From contig NZ_SPQR01000019.1 of NCBI RefSeq assembly GCF_004766055.1, forward strand, positions 1 to 56,560: DNA of 56,560 bases, read 5' to 3'. Positions 8,032 through 17,545 of the stretch are shown in pieces. This DNA is from Desulfosporosinus sp. Sb-LF. Lineage in GTDB: Bacteria; Bacillota; Desulfitobacteriia; Desulfitobacteriales; Desulfitobacteriaceae. Below the pieces are notes generated by a model that worked only from the letters and a program-made list of their open reading frames with translations, did no database searches and was not told the DNA's origin. Each line of letters begins with the position of its first letter. The stretch's first letter is position 1. The translations under genes were made by a program, and so were the position numbers.

Positions 8032-10830
8032 CTAACCTTCCAGCTTTTTGTCATACCCTCTCAACATAAGCGAGCTGGTGACGACGGATACGGACGAGAA
8101 GGCCATAGCCAGACCAGCCCACTCGGGCGGTAAAAGCTTGCCAGTTAAAGGGTAAAGGGCGCCAGCAGCAATAGGAATACCAATCGTATTGTAAATCAAG
8201 GCCCAAAATAGGTTTTGCTTGATTTTACTAAGTGTTTTTCGCCCTAAACGAATCGCTCGCTCAACATCCATGAGATCATTGCGAACTAAAACGACATCCC
8301 CAGTTTCCTTGGCTACATCGGTTCCTGAGCCAATGGCAATTCCAACATCGGATTGGGCTAAGGCTGGTGCGTCATTAATTCCATCCCCCACCATTGAGAC
8401 TTTAAAGCCTTGGTCTTGATACTTTTTAATAATATTTATCTTATCTTGAGGTAAAACTTCGGCCATCACTTCATCGATCCCGACCTGTTCTCCTACCATT
8501 TGAGCGACTTTTTTATTGTCCCCAGTGATCATGAAGGTTTTTAACCCTAGCTTATGCAACCGTTCAATAGCCTCTTTTGTGCTTTCTTTAACCACATCGG
8601 CTAGGGCGATAAGTCCTATCACCCGACCCCCTAGTGCGATAAAGCTAGTTGTCTTACCCTCTTCAGCCAGGCGCTGAAAGTCCTTTTCTACTCCCTGCAC
8701 ATCCACATGGTTCAAGTTCATCAGCTTAATATTACCGATAAGTAACTGCTGACCTTCATAAGCGCAAGTGACTCCGTAGCCACCCTCTTCCGAATAATTC
8801 TCCACCTCTTGGATAACAAGCTGTTCTTTCTTAGCCTTAGCAACAACCGCCTGTGCCAGCGGGTGAATCGAGGGATTTTCACCCGCTCCCGCAATTTTTA
8901 GAACATTCTTTTTTGTATAAGAATCATACGGAATGATATCTGTCACCTCAGGAGTTCCTTTGGTCAATGTCCCCGTTTTATCGAACCCAATCACTTGTAA
9001 GTGAGCAATTCCCTCAAGTACAGCCGCAGATTTAAATAAAATACCACGGTTTAGCCCTACCCCACTGCCCACCATAATCGCCGTCGGAGTGGCCAGTCCC
9101 AATGCACAGGGACAAGCAATAACCAAAACAGCAATCGCAGCCGTGAAGGCAAATATAAACGTACTCTGAAAGGCCAGGTACCAAATCAAAAAGGTAATGA
9201 CTGAAATTGAAACGACTGTGGGAACAAAATAATTAGAAATTGTATCTGCTAGCCGTTGAATCGGGGGTTTAACCCCTTGGGCATCTTCCACCATTTTAAT
9301 GATTCCAGAAAGGACGGTATCCTGACCAGTTTTGGTCGTTCTTACCTTAATGCTCCCCGATCGATTAATCGTGGCTCCGATCACAGGGTCGCCCACCTTT
9401 TTGTCAACAGGGATGGATTCCCCTGTCAGCATCGCTTCATCGATACTTGCTTGTCCTTCCATGATTTCTCCATCTACAGGTATTCGCTCTCCAGATTTCA
9501 CGAGGACAAGATCCCCGATTCTCAAATCGGATGCCGCTACTTCTTTTTCTTGTCCATCGACGAGTAAGCGCGCCTTATCAGCCTGTAACTCCAGCAGTCG
9601 TTTTAAGGCCTGACCAGCCCGCCCTTTCGCTTTAACCTCCAGATATTTACCGAAACGCACAAAAGTGATCAACAAAGCAGACGTGTCAAAGAAATTGGGG
9701 CCCTCGAAAAATAACACCGGGAAGAACATGTGCAACGTCGTCATCAGGCTATACCCATAAGCGGCTGTAATTCCCAAGGCTACCAAAACATCCATATTCG
9801 CAGAGCGGTTTTTCAAGGCGTGATAAGCTCCGCGATAAAAGGTCCAACCGGCCGTAAACTGAACAATTGTAGCCAAAGCAAGAATCGTATACATTATGGG
9901 TCTGGACATGGGGAGAAACATCAACGGCATAACCGGCGATGAAAAAACCGCACTGAAAATCAGCCAATTACGTTGTTTGACAGCGGTACGATCATCTTGA
10001 TTTTCGTCCGCAGTTTCAAAAGGAAGATACCCCGCATCTCGCACTTGTTTAAAGATTTCTCGCATATTGACAACACCTGGATCAAACTCCACTGAAACCG
10101 ACTCACTCGCGAAGTTTACCGCAACGTTTTGTACTCCTTGGGTACCTTTAAGCTTTTTCTCAATCGCTAAGGCACAATTAGCACACGTCATTCCGCCTAC
10201 TTTAAATTGTTGCTTTCCAGCATTTTGACTTTGTGCAGCATACCCAAGGTCCTTGATCTTAGCAAGGAGAGTTTCCTCCTTCACCACCATAGGATCGAGT
10301 TCCACGGTTAGTTTTTCCGAAGCAAAATTTACAGCAACTGATTTAATCCCCGGCATGGACTTCAAACCCTTTTCAATCGTCAAAGCACAATTTGCACAGG
10401 TCATGCCACTGATTTTGAACAGCTGTTTTTGGTCTCCTGCAACAGATGTGAGCGCTGTTGCTTCAATCTTCTCTAGAAGTTCTGAACGCACTGAGGTTTC
10501 CATGTTACTTTTGTTGCCTGCATTCTTCGGATCTTCCACGCTTACAGGGCATTCCGAGCTTTCGGCGTTTTCCGCGTTTTCCTGTCCTACCTGCACATCG
10601 GCCGGTTTTTCCATAGAATAACCGGCTTCCTCAATTTCTTGTCGTATATCCACCAAGTTGACTTGAATCGGATCACAATCAAAAGTGGCCTTCGAATCAT
10701 CTAAAGACACATGTACATTCTCCATACTTGGGTATTTCTTCAAAATCTTTGTGACGTGATTGACGCAATGTTGACAGGTCATGCCATAGACTTGAATCTC
10801 TTTTTTCTCTCGAACTGCTTGTTCTGTCAT
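8032..10830 (-). CDS. copA: Cu(I)-exporting P1B-type ATPase with three HMA domains
   Basis: 932 residues. It pumps Cu(I) out of the cytoplasm using ATP. Three N-terminal metal domains carry GMTCQHC (about 16-22), GMTCANC (about 143) and GMTCANC (about 213); most bacterial CopA proteins have one or two. The first is the most divergent and is joined by a 55-residue acidic linker. The membrane site CPCALG, phosphorylation site DKTGT, TGES, the HP motif in SIHPLA and the hinge [12 protein letters not shown] are all intact. AAGGAGGG precedes the ATG. It lies between csoR and copZ in one transcription direction. Confidence 0.97.
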   Translation of the reverse strand: MTEQAVREKKEIQVYGMTCQHCVNHVTKILKKYPSMENVHVSLDDSKATFDCDPIQVNLVDIRQEIEEAGYSMEKPADVQVGQENAENAESSECPVSVEDPKNAGNKSNMETSVRSELLEKIEATALTSVAGDQKQLFKISGMTCANCALTIEKGLKSMPGIKSVAVNFASEKLTVELDPMVVKEETLLAKIKDLGYAAQSQNAGKQQFKVGGMTCANCALAIEKKLKGTQGVQNVAVNFASESVSVEFDPGVVNMREIFKQVRDAGYLPFETADENQDDRTAVKQRNWLIFSAVFSSPVMPLMFLPMSRPIMYTILALATIVQFTAGWTFYRGAYHALKNRSANMDVLVALGITAAYGYSLMTTLHMFFPVLFFEGPNFFDTSALLITFVRFGKYLEVKAKGRAGQALKRLLELQADKARLLVDGQEKEVAASDLRIGDLVLVKSGERIPVDGEIMEGQASIDEAMLTGESIPVDKKVGDPVIGATINRSGSIKVRTTKTGQDTVLSGIIKMVEDAQGVKPPIQRLADTISNYFVPTVVSISVITFLIWYLAFQSTFIFAFTAAIAVLVIACPCALGLATPTAIMVGSGVGLNRGILFKSAAVLEGIAHLQVIGFDKTGTLTKGTPEVTDIIPYDSYTKKNVLKIAGAGENPSIHPLAQAVVAKAKKEQLVIQEVENYSEEGGYGVTCAYEGQQLLIGNIKLMNLNHVDVQGVEKDFQRLAEEGKTTSFIALGGRVIGLIALADVVKESTKEAIERLHKLGLKTFMITGDNKKVAQMVGEQVGIDEVMAEVLPQDKINIIKKYQDQGFKVSMVGDGINDAPALAQSDVGIAIGSGTDVAKETGDVVLVRNDLMDVERAIRLGRKTLSKIKQNLFWALIYNTIGIPIAAGALYPLTGKLLPPEWAGLAMAFSSVSVVTSSLMLRGYDKKLEG

Positions 10831-10907
10831 ATATAGTATCCCTCCTTAAGAGCAAATATCTAAGAGCTAAAACTAAACATAGACTTCAGATAGGGCTAAA
10901 TATTCTT

Positions 10908-11252
10908 CTAACGATTCATACGAAAAATAGTTTTAAGAACCTCATCAATAACCTGTTCATCTCCACTCTGAAGACGCTCTCTGACGCACGATTTCATATG
11001 TTTTTCCAACAGTAATCGTGAAGCCCCATCTAAGGCGGATTGAGCAGAAGAGATCTGGTTCAAAATATCATCGCAATAAACGTGACGTTCGATCATTCCT
11101 TTAATTCCCCGAATTTGTCCTTCAATGCGGTTCATCCGCGTTACGAGTTCTTTGATTGTTTTATCGTCATGATGGCTTATCCGCTCTCCAGAATTCTCGC
11201 CGTTACTCTGACAAGCTGGACAGGGAAGGGCTTGATTTTCATTCGACTTCAT
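10908..11252 (-). CDS. csoR: Copper-sensing repressor CsoR
   Basis: 114 residues, an all-helical DUF156 regulator that leaves DNA when it binds Cu(I). The ligand set is present: Cys in HVYCDDI, then His and Cys in EKHMKSC. The N-terminus carries an extra CPACQ motif not needed in the core fold. GAGGTGAT precedes the ATG. It is the first gene of the copper operon, with its own operator 20-41 bases upstream of the start codon, implying autoregulation. Confidence 0.93.
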   Translation of the reverse strand: MKSNENQALPCPACQSNGENSGERISHHDDKTIKELVTRMNRIEGQIRGIKGMIERHVYCDDILNQISSAQSALDGASRLLLEKHMKSCVRERLQSGDEQVIDEVLKTIFRMNR

Positions 11253-11271
11253 GTAATCACCTCACAATAAT

Positions 11272-11293
11272 ATAGTATACCCCCCTATGCTAT
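11272..11293 (-). promoter_or_regulatory. CsoR operator
   Basis: An inverted repeat with arms ATAGTATA (11272-11279) and TATGCTAT (11286-11293) flanks a run of six C/G pairs. Seven of eight arm positions are complementary. This is the known CsoR operator design of AT-rich arms around a G tract, and it lies directly upstream of csoR. Confidence 0.82.
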
Positions 11294-11350
11294 GTGTCAA
11301 GGAAAAGTATACATGGGTGCCACCCCGTGAAAGCAGTTATTCTAAAAGAG

Positions 11351-11416
11351 AAAAGAAAGGGATTGTCCTTTATATAGAAATAACGTTCTATATAAAAAGA
11401 CATTCCCTTTCTTTTA
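11351..11416. terminator. Long hairpin between hutH and csoR
   Basis: A nearly perfect stem of about 29 bp, beginning AAAAGAAAGGGA on one side and ending TCCCTTTCTTTT on the other, with a loop of a few bases. On the minus strand it is followed by a T-rich run and would end the hutPH transcript ahead of the csoR promoter. Confidence 0.75.
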
Positions 11417-11529
11417 TAGTGTACCCATTTCCGAAACCTTTACCCTGATCCATTTGTTGATCCTACAGCATTAAGACCCTATCTTAACTGATGTAAGATT
11501 CAAGATCTTTTGCTTGATCTTAGGCAAAC

Positions 11530-13086
11530 TTAAGCTTCGGCTTGCAGTTTCCGGCGAACCGCCGTGACTAACTTCCCGGAAGAAACCAACTCTTTAGCCA
11601 CTTGAATATCTGGATACATGACCCGGTCCTCTCCGAGTGTGCTTACCTTTGTACGAACAAGCTGGTAAGCGCCCTCGCTTCCCTTCCCAAGCTGGAGTTC
11701 CTCTTTTCCTTTTCTTAAATCAACACCCTGACAGGCAGCTAGAAGTTCCATAGCCAAAACGTTAACCGTGTTTTCCAAGATACTTCGAGCCTTACGGGCA
11801 GCAATCGTTCCCATACTTACATGATCTTCTTGATTTGCCGAGGAAGGAATCGAATCCACACTTGCTGGATGAGCCAAGATTTTATTCTCGGAAACCAGTG
11901 AAGCTGCAGAATACTGCACAATCATGAATCCCGAATTTAATCCCCCATCAGCAGTTAAAAACGCTGGTAATCCACTTAAGTTTGGATTAACCAGACGTTC
12001 CAAGCGTCGCTCGGAGATATTAGCAAGTTCTGCCACCGCAATTCCCAAAAAGTCCATCGCTAAGGCCACGGGTTGGCCGTGGAAATTCCCGCCCGAGAGT
12101 ACTTCTCCCTCTTCAGGAAAGATCAAAGGATTATCAGTTGCAGAGTTCATCTCAATCTCCACAACCTTTTTTACATATTCCACAGCATCCCCTGAAGGGC
12201 CATGTACTTGGGCAATACAACGTAGGGCGTAAGCATCCTGTACCCTGAGACGTTGTTTTCCGGCCACAAACGTGCTCCCCTCGGTAAGAAGTCGAATTTG
12301 TTGGGCCACTTCTATCTGACCAGAATGGGGACGCGCAGCATGGATTTTCGGATCAAACGCATCGTGAATTCCTTCGAGCGCTTCAAAGGTCAAAGCCGCT
12401 GTAATATTTGCAGATTCCCATAAAATTTCCGCATCCCAAACGGCGAGAGCTGCAACTGCCGTCATAACTTGGGTCCCGTTGATCAGAGCAAGGCCCTCTT
12501 TCCCTTCTAAGATAACTGGCTCTAGTCCCGCTTGAGTTAGTGCCTCCCGACCACTCATTCGACGCCCCTTATAAAACGCTTCCCCCTCACCGATCAAGAC
12601 CAAAACCATATGGGACAAGGGAGCCAAATCCCCGCTCGCTCCGAGCGAGCCCTTTTCAGGTACAACAGGGACAATACCCGCATTAAGCACCTCAAGCAAG
12701 GTTTCCAACGTTGAGAGACGTATGCCAGAAAATCCCTTTGCTAAAGCATTAGCTCTCAGCAGCAAAATCCCTCTGACTACTTCAGATGGCAAGGGCTCAC
12801 CCACCCCAGTTGCATGACTCATAATGAGATTTCGTTGGAGTTTTTTAGCATCTTCCTTTGAAATCAAGACATTGCTAAACATCCCAAAACCTGTCGTAAT
12901 TCCATAGACCGTTTTGTTTCCCTCGATTAGGTTGTCGACGTACTCTCTGGATTTCAGGATTTTTTCTTTTGCTGCTGGATTTAAACGTGCTTTGGCACCG
13001 TACCGCGCCACCGACACCATTTTTTCAAACGTAAGTGATTCCCCATCTAAGAAAATCTCTAGGTTTTCAGCTAAGACTACGCTCAT
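11530..13086 (-). CDS. hutH: Histidine ammonia-lyase
   Basis: 518 residues. It converts L-histidine to urocanate and ammonia, the first step of histidine breakdown. The Ala-Ser-Gly triad that cyclises to the MIO cofactor is at about 150-152 (GASGDLAP). The substrate-binding motifs YGITTGFG and NFHGQP and the C-terminal SIPSSANQEDHVSMG are intact. AAGGAGG precedes the ATG. It is preceded by hutP and an attenuator. The later pathway genes (hutU, hutI, hutG) are not in the window. Confidence 0.97.
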   Translation of the reverse strand: MSVVLAENLEIFLDGESLTFEKMVSVARYGAKARLNPAAKEKILKSREYVDNLIEGNKTVYGITTGFGMFSNVLISKEDAKKLQRNLIMSHATGVGEPLPSEVVRGILLLRANALAKGFSGIRLSTLETLLEVLNAGIVPVVPEKGSLGASGDLAPLSHMVLVLIGEGEAFYKGRRMSGREALTQAGLEPVILEGKEGLALINGTQVMTAVAALAVWDAEILWESANITAALTFEALEGIHDAFDPKIHAARPHSGQIEVAQQIRLLTEGSTFVAGKQRLRVQDAYALRCIAQVHGPSGDAVEYVKKVVEIEMNSATDNPLIFPEEGEVLSGGNFHGQPVALAMDFLGIAVAELANISERRLERLVNPNLSGLPAFLTADGGLNSGFMIVQYSAASLVSENKILAHPASVDSIPSSANQEDHVSMGTIAARKARSILENTVNVLAMELLAACQGVDLRKGKEELQLGKGSEGAYQLVRTKVSTLGEDRVMYPDIQVAKELVSSGKLVTAVRRKLQAEA

Positions 13087-13110
13087 ATTTTCTTCCTCCT
13101 TAGAGCAATG

Positions 13111-13157
13111 AAAAAAGAGGATTAAGCCATAAACTTTCGTCTACAGCTTAGCCCTCT
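13111..13157 (-). terminator. Attenuator hairpin between hutP and hutH
   Basis: On the minus strand AGAGGGCTAAGC (13157-13146) pairs with GGCTTAATCCTCT (13128-13116), with a couple of mismatches, and is followed by six Ts. It lies inside the hutP-hutH spacer, upstream of the hutH ribosome site. In Bacillus subtilis the equivalent terminator is opened by HutP bound to histidine and magnesium. Confidence 0.8.
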
Positions 13158-13172
13158 AACATCTAATAGCTC
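13156..13172 (-). promoter_or_regulatory. Candidate HutP RNA-binding site
   Basis: The RNA reads GAG-N4-UAG-N4-UAG (positions 13172-13170, 13165-13163 and 13158-13156). These are three NAG triplets at exact seven-base spacing, the pattern HutP is known to bind. The last triplet overlaps the first bases of the terminator stem. Further NAG triplets (UAG at 13143-13141, AAG at 13136-13134, also seven apart) lie in the hairpin loop. Assignment is inference from this spacing and from the adjacent hutP gene. Confidence 0.65.
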
Positions 13173-13231
13173 TGAGCATGCCCTGATTTATTGCACTTTA
13201 CTTAAAATTCTTCAATGAAGGATTTACCTAA

Positions 13232-13672
13232 TCATAAATGATTAATTCCTAATCCACAAACCTCATGTTCATGGCCTTTTATCGGCGCTCCAATCATTCC
13301 ATACATACCGACCGCAATCCAAAGATCATCTAAATCCTCAAGGGTGCGTGGCCCTTTGACAATGGCAAAGCGAAGTCCTACTGTACGCAGAACATTTCCG
13401 AGCTGAAGTGGTCCTCTGCCTAACCCCTGCAGAGCATCGAGAATAGCATGGTAAAGGGCATGTTGGGCTCGATAACGCTCATTCGTAAGGCCCTCGCGTT
13501 TCGCTGCAGTTTCAACCGCTGCTATGACCTTTTGTACATCCATAGATCCAACCTTACCCACCGCAACCTCAAAACCCTTGTCTCTGGCATTCGACACATA
13601 ATCTTCAGTCATACTTCCTTCGGCCATGGCAATAAGTAAGGCCGTTTTCCCTAAGGATGAACAATGTTCCAT
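13232..13672 (-). CDS. hutP: HutP, histidine-responsive RNA antiterminator
   Basis: 146 residues, close to the 148 of the B. subtilis protein. HutP hexamers bind L-histidine and magnesium, then bind UAG-rich RNA and prevent termination before hutH. The metal and ligand histidines are visible in QHALYHA and in KGHEHEV. The segments GKVGSMDVQKV, LGNVLRTVGLRFA and YGMIGAPIKG are characteristic of the family. The start at ATG 13672 is preferred, with AGGGGG six bases upstream, over a TTG at 13690. Its target attenuator lies immediately downstream. Confidence 0.93.
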   Translation of the reverse strand: MEHCSSLGKTALLIAMAEGSMTEDYVSNARDKGFEVAVGKVGSMDVQKVIAAVETAAKREGLTNERYRAQHALYHAILDALQGLGRGPLQLGNVLRTVGLRFAIVKGPRTLEDLDDLWIAVGMYGMIGAPIKGHEHEVCGLGINHL

Positions 13673-13762
13673 AATAACCCCCTGGTTCAAACGTGAAGTG
13701 AATCTTTTTCACTATGCCAGCTACTGATACTTCACCTAATCCCTGCAACTGACTCTATACTT

Positions 13763-13791
13763 ATCATAAACGAGAACCGCTTAGCCTTCAA
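13763..13791 (-). promoter_or_regulatory. Probable promoter of hutP-hutH
   Basis: On the minus strand TTGAAG (13791-13786) and TATGAT (13768-13763) are 17 bases apart, about 90 bases upstream of the hutP start. Confidence 0.55.
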
Positions 13792-13826
13792 TATAAATTT
13801 TTCAGCTACTTGCTATTTGTTATAGC

Positions 13827-14225
13827 TTAAATACCCGGTGCCGGCATATCTGGACCGCTGACATGATGACGATGTCCTGCAGAAACCGACGTATAGAAAT
13901 CCCAATTATGAACATGGTAGTTATTTGGTAACGGAACCGCTGGTCCAGAAACTGCTTTATAATAATGAGAATGTCCCTGTTCATACATTACCCAACTTTC
14001 CGAATGATGAACGTGGCTTCCATCCTCAGTCCATATGGCTGGCGCGGTAATGTCTAGACATTGATGGGCATGTTCATGATCACTGGACGTGTGGGTGACA
14101 CTTCCATGGTTATGAGCAGGATCAGATTTAACGTGTGTATACAATGGAATCCCTCCTTCTTCCCTTAAAACACAAGCTAACTCAACAAGCTCAAAATTCC
14201 AATTATGATCCAAGTAGCTATCCAT
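13827..14225 (-). CDS. YmaF-family histidine-rich protein
   Basis: About 132 residues with more than 20 histidines. They occur in repeated patterns such as HNHGSVTH, HEHAHQC, HVHHSES, GHSHYY, YHVHNW and GHRHHV, which recall the YmaF family. No signal peptide is visible. Function is unknown; metal binding is a reasonable inference from the histidine content. The start is uncertain: ATG 14225 lacks a well-spaced ribosome site, and a TTG at 14282 is an alternative. It lies upstream of hutP on the same strand, 36 bases before the probable hut promoter. Confidence 0.72.
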   Translation of the reverse strand: MDSYLDHNWNFELVELACVLREEGGIPLYTHVKSDPAHNHGSVTHTSSDHEHAHQCLDITAPAIWTEDGSHVHHSESWVMYEQGHSHYYKAVSGPAVPLPNNYHVHNWDFYTSVSAGHRHHVSGPDMPAPGI

Positions 14226-14348
14226 TTTATGCTGAAAGAGTTTCCTCTGTGTTAATTTCCATATTCTTATAATAACCCGCAAAAGGAAAAAGGGAAATAG
14301 TGTCGAATTAAATCAGAACAGGGAATAATACCTGTGATATAAAACAGA

Positions 14349-15770
14349 ATGGAGATGATAATTATTAATAGCCTTTTACGCAAAAAATCTATCGAACAGC
14401 TCCTGACTGAAACTCAGGGCAAAGCCGCTCTGAAAAAGACACTGGGTGCACTAGATCTTACAATGCTAGGAATTGGAGCGATCATTGGAACGGGTATTTT
14501 TGTCCTAACGGGTGTAGCTGCTGCTAAATATGCTGGCCCAGGCCTCATTCTTTCGTTTATTATTTCAGGAATTGCTTGTGCTTTTGCGGCCCTGGTTTAC
14601 GCAGAGTTTGCTTCGTCTATCCCTGTTGCAGGAAGTGCCTACACTTACAGCTATGTATCACTCGGAGAATTTATGGCTTGGATCATCGGGTGGGACCTAA
14701 TCCTTGAGTACTTGTTAGCAGCCAGTACCGTGTCAATCGGGTGGTCTGGCTATTTTCAAATGTTGCTCAGTGGTTTCGGAATTCATCTCCCAGTTTGGGC
14801 AACTGGCGCTTTAGGTTCTTCCCCAGGAGCCATTTTTAATCTCCCCGCAGTGGTCATTGCTTTGGTAATTACGTTACTACTTTCCATGGGGGTCAAGGAA
14901 GCAGCACGTTTTAACAACATTATTGTATTTGTCAAACTTGCAGCGATTATCCTATTCATTGTCGTCGCTTCACGGTATGTTAAGCCTGCCAATTGGACCC
15001 CTTTCCTTCCCTTTGGGTTTAAAGGAGTATTAGGAGGGGCAGCCGTTGTATTCTTTGCCTATATCGGATTTGATGCAGTCTCTACTGCAGCTGAAGAAGT
15101 CAAGGACCCGAAACGGGATATGCCTATAGGTATTATTGCCTCACTTGTGGTTTGTACCGCGCTCTATATTATTGTTTCCCTGATTTTGACTGGTATAGTT
15201 CCCTACCAACAACTGGATGTTGCAGCTCCTGTGGCCTTTGCCCTTAACTATATTCATCAAGACTGGGCAGCTGGAATTATTTCTTTAGGCGCTATTGGTG
15301 GTATTACCACAGTCTTACTCGTAATGCTCTATGGTCAGACTCGTGTGTTCTTTGCCATGAGCCGAGACGGTCTGCTACCAAGAATATTTTCGCATGTTCA
15401 TCCAAAGCATCAAACTCCATTCCTTAGTACCTGGTTGACAGGGATTGTTGTCGCCATCATCGCTGGCGTGACACCCATTAATACCGTTGCAGAACTCGTC
15501 AATATTGGAACCCTCTCAGCATTTGTCTTTGTTTCGATGGGAGTCATGGTCTTACGCAAAACCCAGCCAGATCTTCATCGTTCATTTAGAGTTCCCTGGG
15601 TACCTCTGGTTCCGATTTTAGCTGCGTTTTTCTGCCTATTTCTAATGTTTCAACTTCCACTTATCACATGGATTCGCTTCGTCGTGTGGCTTGTGATTGG
15701 GTTGGCCATCTATTTTGGCTATGGTATCCATCACAGTACCCTCGCGAAGCCTGAATCTAACAATCCATAA
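14349..15770 (+). CDS. APC-superfamily amino acid permease (YfnA/CAT-like)
   Basis: About 473 residues with 12 or more membrane segments. The N-terminal TMLGIGAIIGTGIFVLTG is the classic APC first-helix motif, and FAYIGFDAVSTAAEEVKDPKRDMP is typical of the cationic amino acid transporter group. The substrate cannot be read from sequence. Its place beside hutPH invites a histidine role, but it is divergent and has its own transcript. The start is unclear: GGAG lies at 14351-14354, between the ATG at 14349 and the one at 14355, so translation may begin slightly downstream at a non-ATG codon. Confidence 0.9.
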   Translation: MEMIIINSLLRKKSIEQLLTETQGKAALKKTLGALDLTMLGIGAIIGTGIFVLTGVAAAKYAGPGLILSFIISGIACAFAALVYAEFASSIPVAGSAYTYSYVSLGEFMAWIIGWDLILEYLLAASTVSIGWSGYFQMLLSGFGIHLPVWATGALGSSPGAIFNLPAVVIALVITLLLSMGVKEAARFNNIIVFVKLAAIILFIVVASRYVKPANWTPFLPFGFKGVLGGAAVVFFAYIGFDAVSTAAEEVKDPKRDMPIGIIASLVVCTALYIIVSLILTGIVPYQQLDVAAPVAFALNYIHQDWAAGIISLGAIGGITTVLLVMLYGQTRVFFAMSRDGLLPRIFSHVHPKHQTPFLSTWLTGIVVAIIAGVTPINTVAELVNIGTLSAFVFVSMGVMVLRKTQPDLHRSFRVPWVPLVPILAAFFCLFLMFQLPLITWIRFVVWLVIGLAIYFGYGIHHSTLAKPESNNP

Positions 15771-15811
15771 GAAACAAGATGAAGCTATAAATAACAACAC
15801 CGTAAACGATT

Positions 15812-15852
15812 AAAGAGCTGTGAATGAACTAAAATGTTCGTCACAGCTCTTT
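15812..15852. terminator. Bidirectional terminator hairpin
   Basis: A perfect 12-bp stem (AAAGAGCTGTGA and its complement) with an inner GAAC/GTTC pairing. It lies between the permease gene (plus) and the SHOCT genes (minus). Confidence 0.75.
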
Positions 15853-15909
15853 AGCAATATTCCACCCGCTATATTACACGGCCTGATTCGCTCGGTCACA
15901 ACCGAAAGA

Positions 15910-16209
15910 TTAATTGGAAAGATCTTGCTTTTTCAGATTAAACTCTTCGGTGCCAATTTCTCCGAGGGCATATCGTTCACGCAGAATCTTTAAGGCAGGG
16001 TCGTTTTGTTTTCTAAGGATTCTAACCTTAGAACGATGACGACGCAAGACGATTAAAGCGATAATAATGACGACCACCATAAAGATCAAGTGACAAGCTA
16101 ACGGAAGCCAACCCATCCACCCGTTATTCCCATAAGCCCTGAAACCTTGGCCAAATCCACGCATTAGATGACCGCTACCATACATCATAGATCCACCGCC
16201 GTGCATCAT
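15910..16209 (-). CDS. SHOCT-domain membrane protein
   Basis: 99 residues. There is a Gly/Met-rich N-terminus (MMHGGGSMMYGSGH), one membrane helix (about 33-57), a basic stretch and a C-terminal SHOCT domain (LKILRERYALGEIGTEEF). SHOCT domains occur on many small membrane proteins and have no defined activity. GGGGGAG precedes the ATG. It forms a two-gene unit with the upstream SHOCT gene 14 bases away. Confidence 0.82.
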   Translation of the reverse strand: MMHGGGSMMYGSGHLMRGFGQGFRAYGNNGWMGWLPLACHLIFMVVVIIIALIVLRRHRSKVRILRKQNDPALKILRERYALGEIGTEEFNLKKQDLSN

Positions 16210-16223
16210 TTATTACTCCCCCT

Positions 16224-16406
16224 TTATTCTAATGCCTTTTTTCGTTCATTGAATTCTTCCGAGCTTATCTCCCCACGTGCATAACGTTCTCGGACTATGT
16301 CGAGAGCATTTTGATGAGAATTTACCGAACAAAAAGGATGACAACCCGTATGCTTACAATGTAAAAAGGCACCGAAACAAAGCAGAATTATTAAAAAACC
16401 AAACAT
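16224..16406 (-). CDS. Small SHOCT-domain membrane protein
   Basis: 60 residues: an N-terminal membrane helix (FGFLIILLCFGAFL), a short Cys/His linker (CKHTGCHPFC) and a C-terminal SHOCT motif (IVRERYARGEISSEEF). GAGAGGAC lies upstream. It is the first gene of a pair with the next SHOCT protein, to which its C-terminus is clearly related. The Cys/His linker could bind a metal, which is inference. Confidence 0.78.
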   Translation of the reverse strand: MFGFLIILLCFGAFLHCKHTGCHPFCSVNSHQNALDIVRERYARGEISSEEFNERKKALE

Positions 16407-16627
16407 TAAAACGTCCTCTCTTCCATGGTTTATTTCGATTCTTAATTAAGACCTAGGCTTAGTATACACTTGGATTAATAATAAAAGGTGAATTAATTGT
16501 GAATTTTACGTTAAGATTACTTAAAGTGCCCGAACATGAAGCCCGGATACTTTTTCTTTGAAAGAAATCTTTAAATTAGCATGTATTGTAGACATGAGAG
16601 GATAATTCAGTCTATACTAATGGCTAG

Positions 16628-17120
16628 TTAAACCTTGAATCGTTCCACTTCATATTGAAGATAGTTGGCGTTTTGTGCCAGAGACTGAGCAGCCGTAGCG
16701 ATGATTTACATAGTTACCGCCACTTCCTTAGTGGACTCCTCAATATTTCCGGCTGTTTCAGCAGCCATTTCCGAAACTTGCATTACCGTGGATACATAAT
16801 TCCGCAACATCGCTATATTCTAGGACTTCAACTCTCTGCGTCAAATCTCCTTGAGCCACCTGAATGATTCCTTGTTCCATCACATAGATAGGTTTTTAAA
16901 AACGACGATAATTTTTTAATGAAGCAAGTATCCCTATGAGTATGCCGGCAAGAAGAAAACATAGCAATAAGATCACGGATTTTTTCAAATCGAGATGCAT
17001 GACGAAAGCAATAGCTAATCCCATAGCAGATATCATAGGAACAACCGTCACAATTGTTTTGTTTATATATTTGCCTAAACTGATGTTTCCTTTTATGGAC
17101 ATTCCTTCGCTTCCTTCCAT
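16628..17120 (-). pseudogene. Decayed methyl-accepting chemotaxis protein
   Basis: The reading frame begins well (ATG 17120 behind GGGAGGAGAGGAG) with a basic N-terminus and two membrane helices. It is then stopped by TAA at 16896-16898. In the same frame after that stop is KPIYVMEQGIIQVAQGDL, a HAMP-like stretch. A shifted frame then reads SEMAAETAGNIEESTKEVA and, past another stop, AQSLAQNANYLQYEVERFKV, the usual C-terminal end of a chemoreceptor. Most of the signalling hairpin is absent. This is a receptor gene broken by a nonsense change, a frameshift and a large deletion. Confidence 0.82.
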
Positions 17121-17344
17121 TGATAAACTCCTCTCCTCCCACATAATAAACACACCTACATTGACGGAGACCTGCTCCAGCTACGAATTGACACCTTTTA
17201 TAAAAAGAAATGTTTATTCATTATCCCACTGGTATAATATTGCATAAGATGTATAAATTAATCGTAATTGGCTATAATGATAGTTATGTATTAAATTATG
17301 CATATTGTTTCGCAATAGTAGAATTTTCGATTAGGAGGATAACT

Positions 17345-17545
17345 ATGAATACAGCTCTTAACACAGTTGAAACAGCTACTACGATATTAAACGAAAAAAG
17401 GCCTGAAAATCTCTCTTATTCATACCGTGTCGTTTGTGAGCGCTGCCACAAAACTATATTTTTTTCTGGTCAAGATGATGCAGAAATTTTCCCTATCCTC
17501 TGTGATGAATGTACACTATCGACATTTGATTTTCCTGAAAAATAA
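17345..17545 (+). CDS. Tiny double-CxxC (zinc-ribbon-like) protein, unknown
   Basis: 66 residues. A CERC motif and a CDEC motif are separated by about 22 residues, which suggests a single zinc ribbon. AGGAGG is positioned seven bases before the ATG. I do not recognise a named family. The last codons and stop lie inside a 20-bp perfect inverted repeat (17508-17563), and a terminator follows, so the 3' end of this gene is constrained at the RNA or DNA level as well as by its protein. Confidence 0.68.
   Translation: MNTALNTVETATTILNEKRPENLSYSYRVVCERCHKTIFFSGQDDAEIFPILCDECTLSTFDFPEK

Noticed and set aside
8219-10621. Several plus-strand frames inside copA
   Set aside because: They lack ribosome sites and motifs, while copA has a full set of P-type ATPase motifs.
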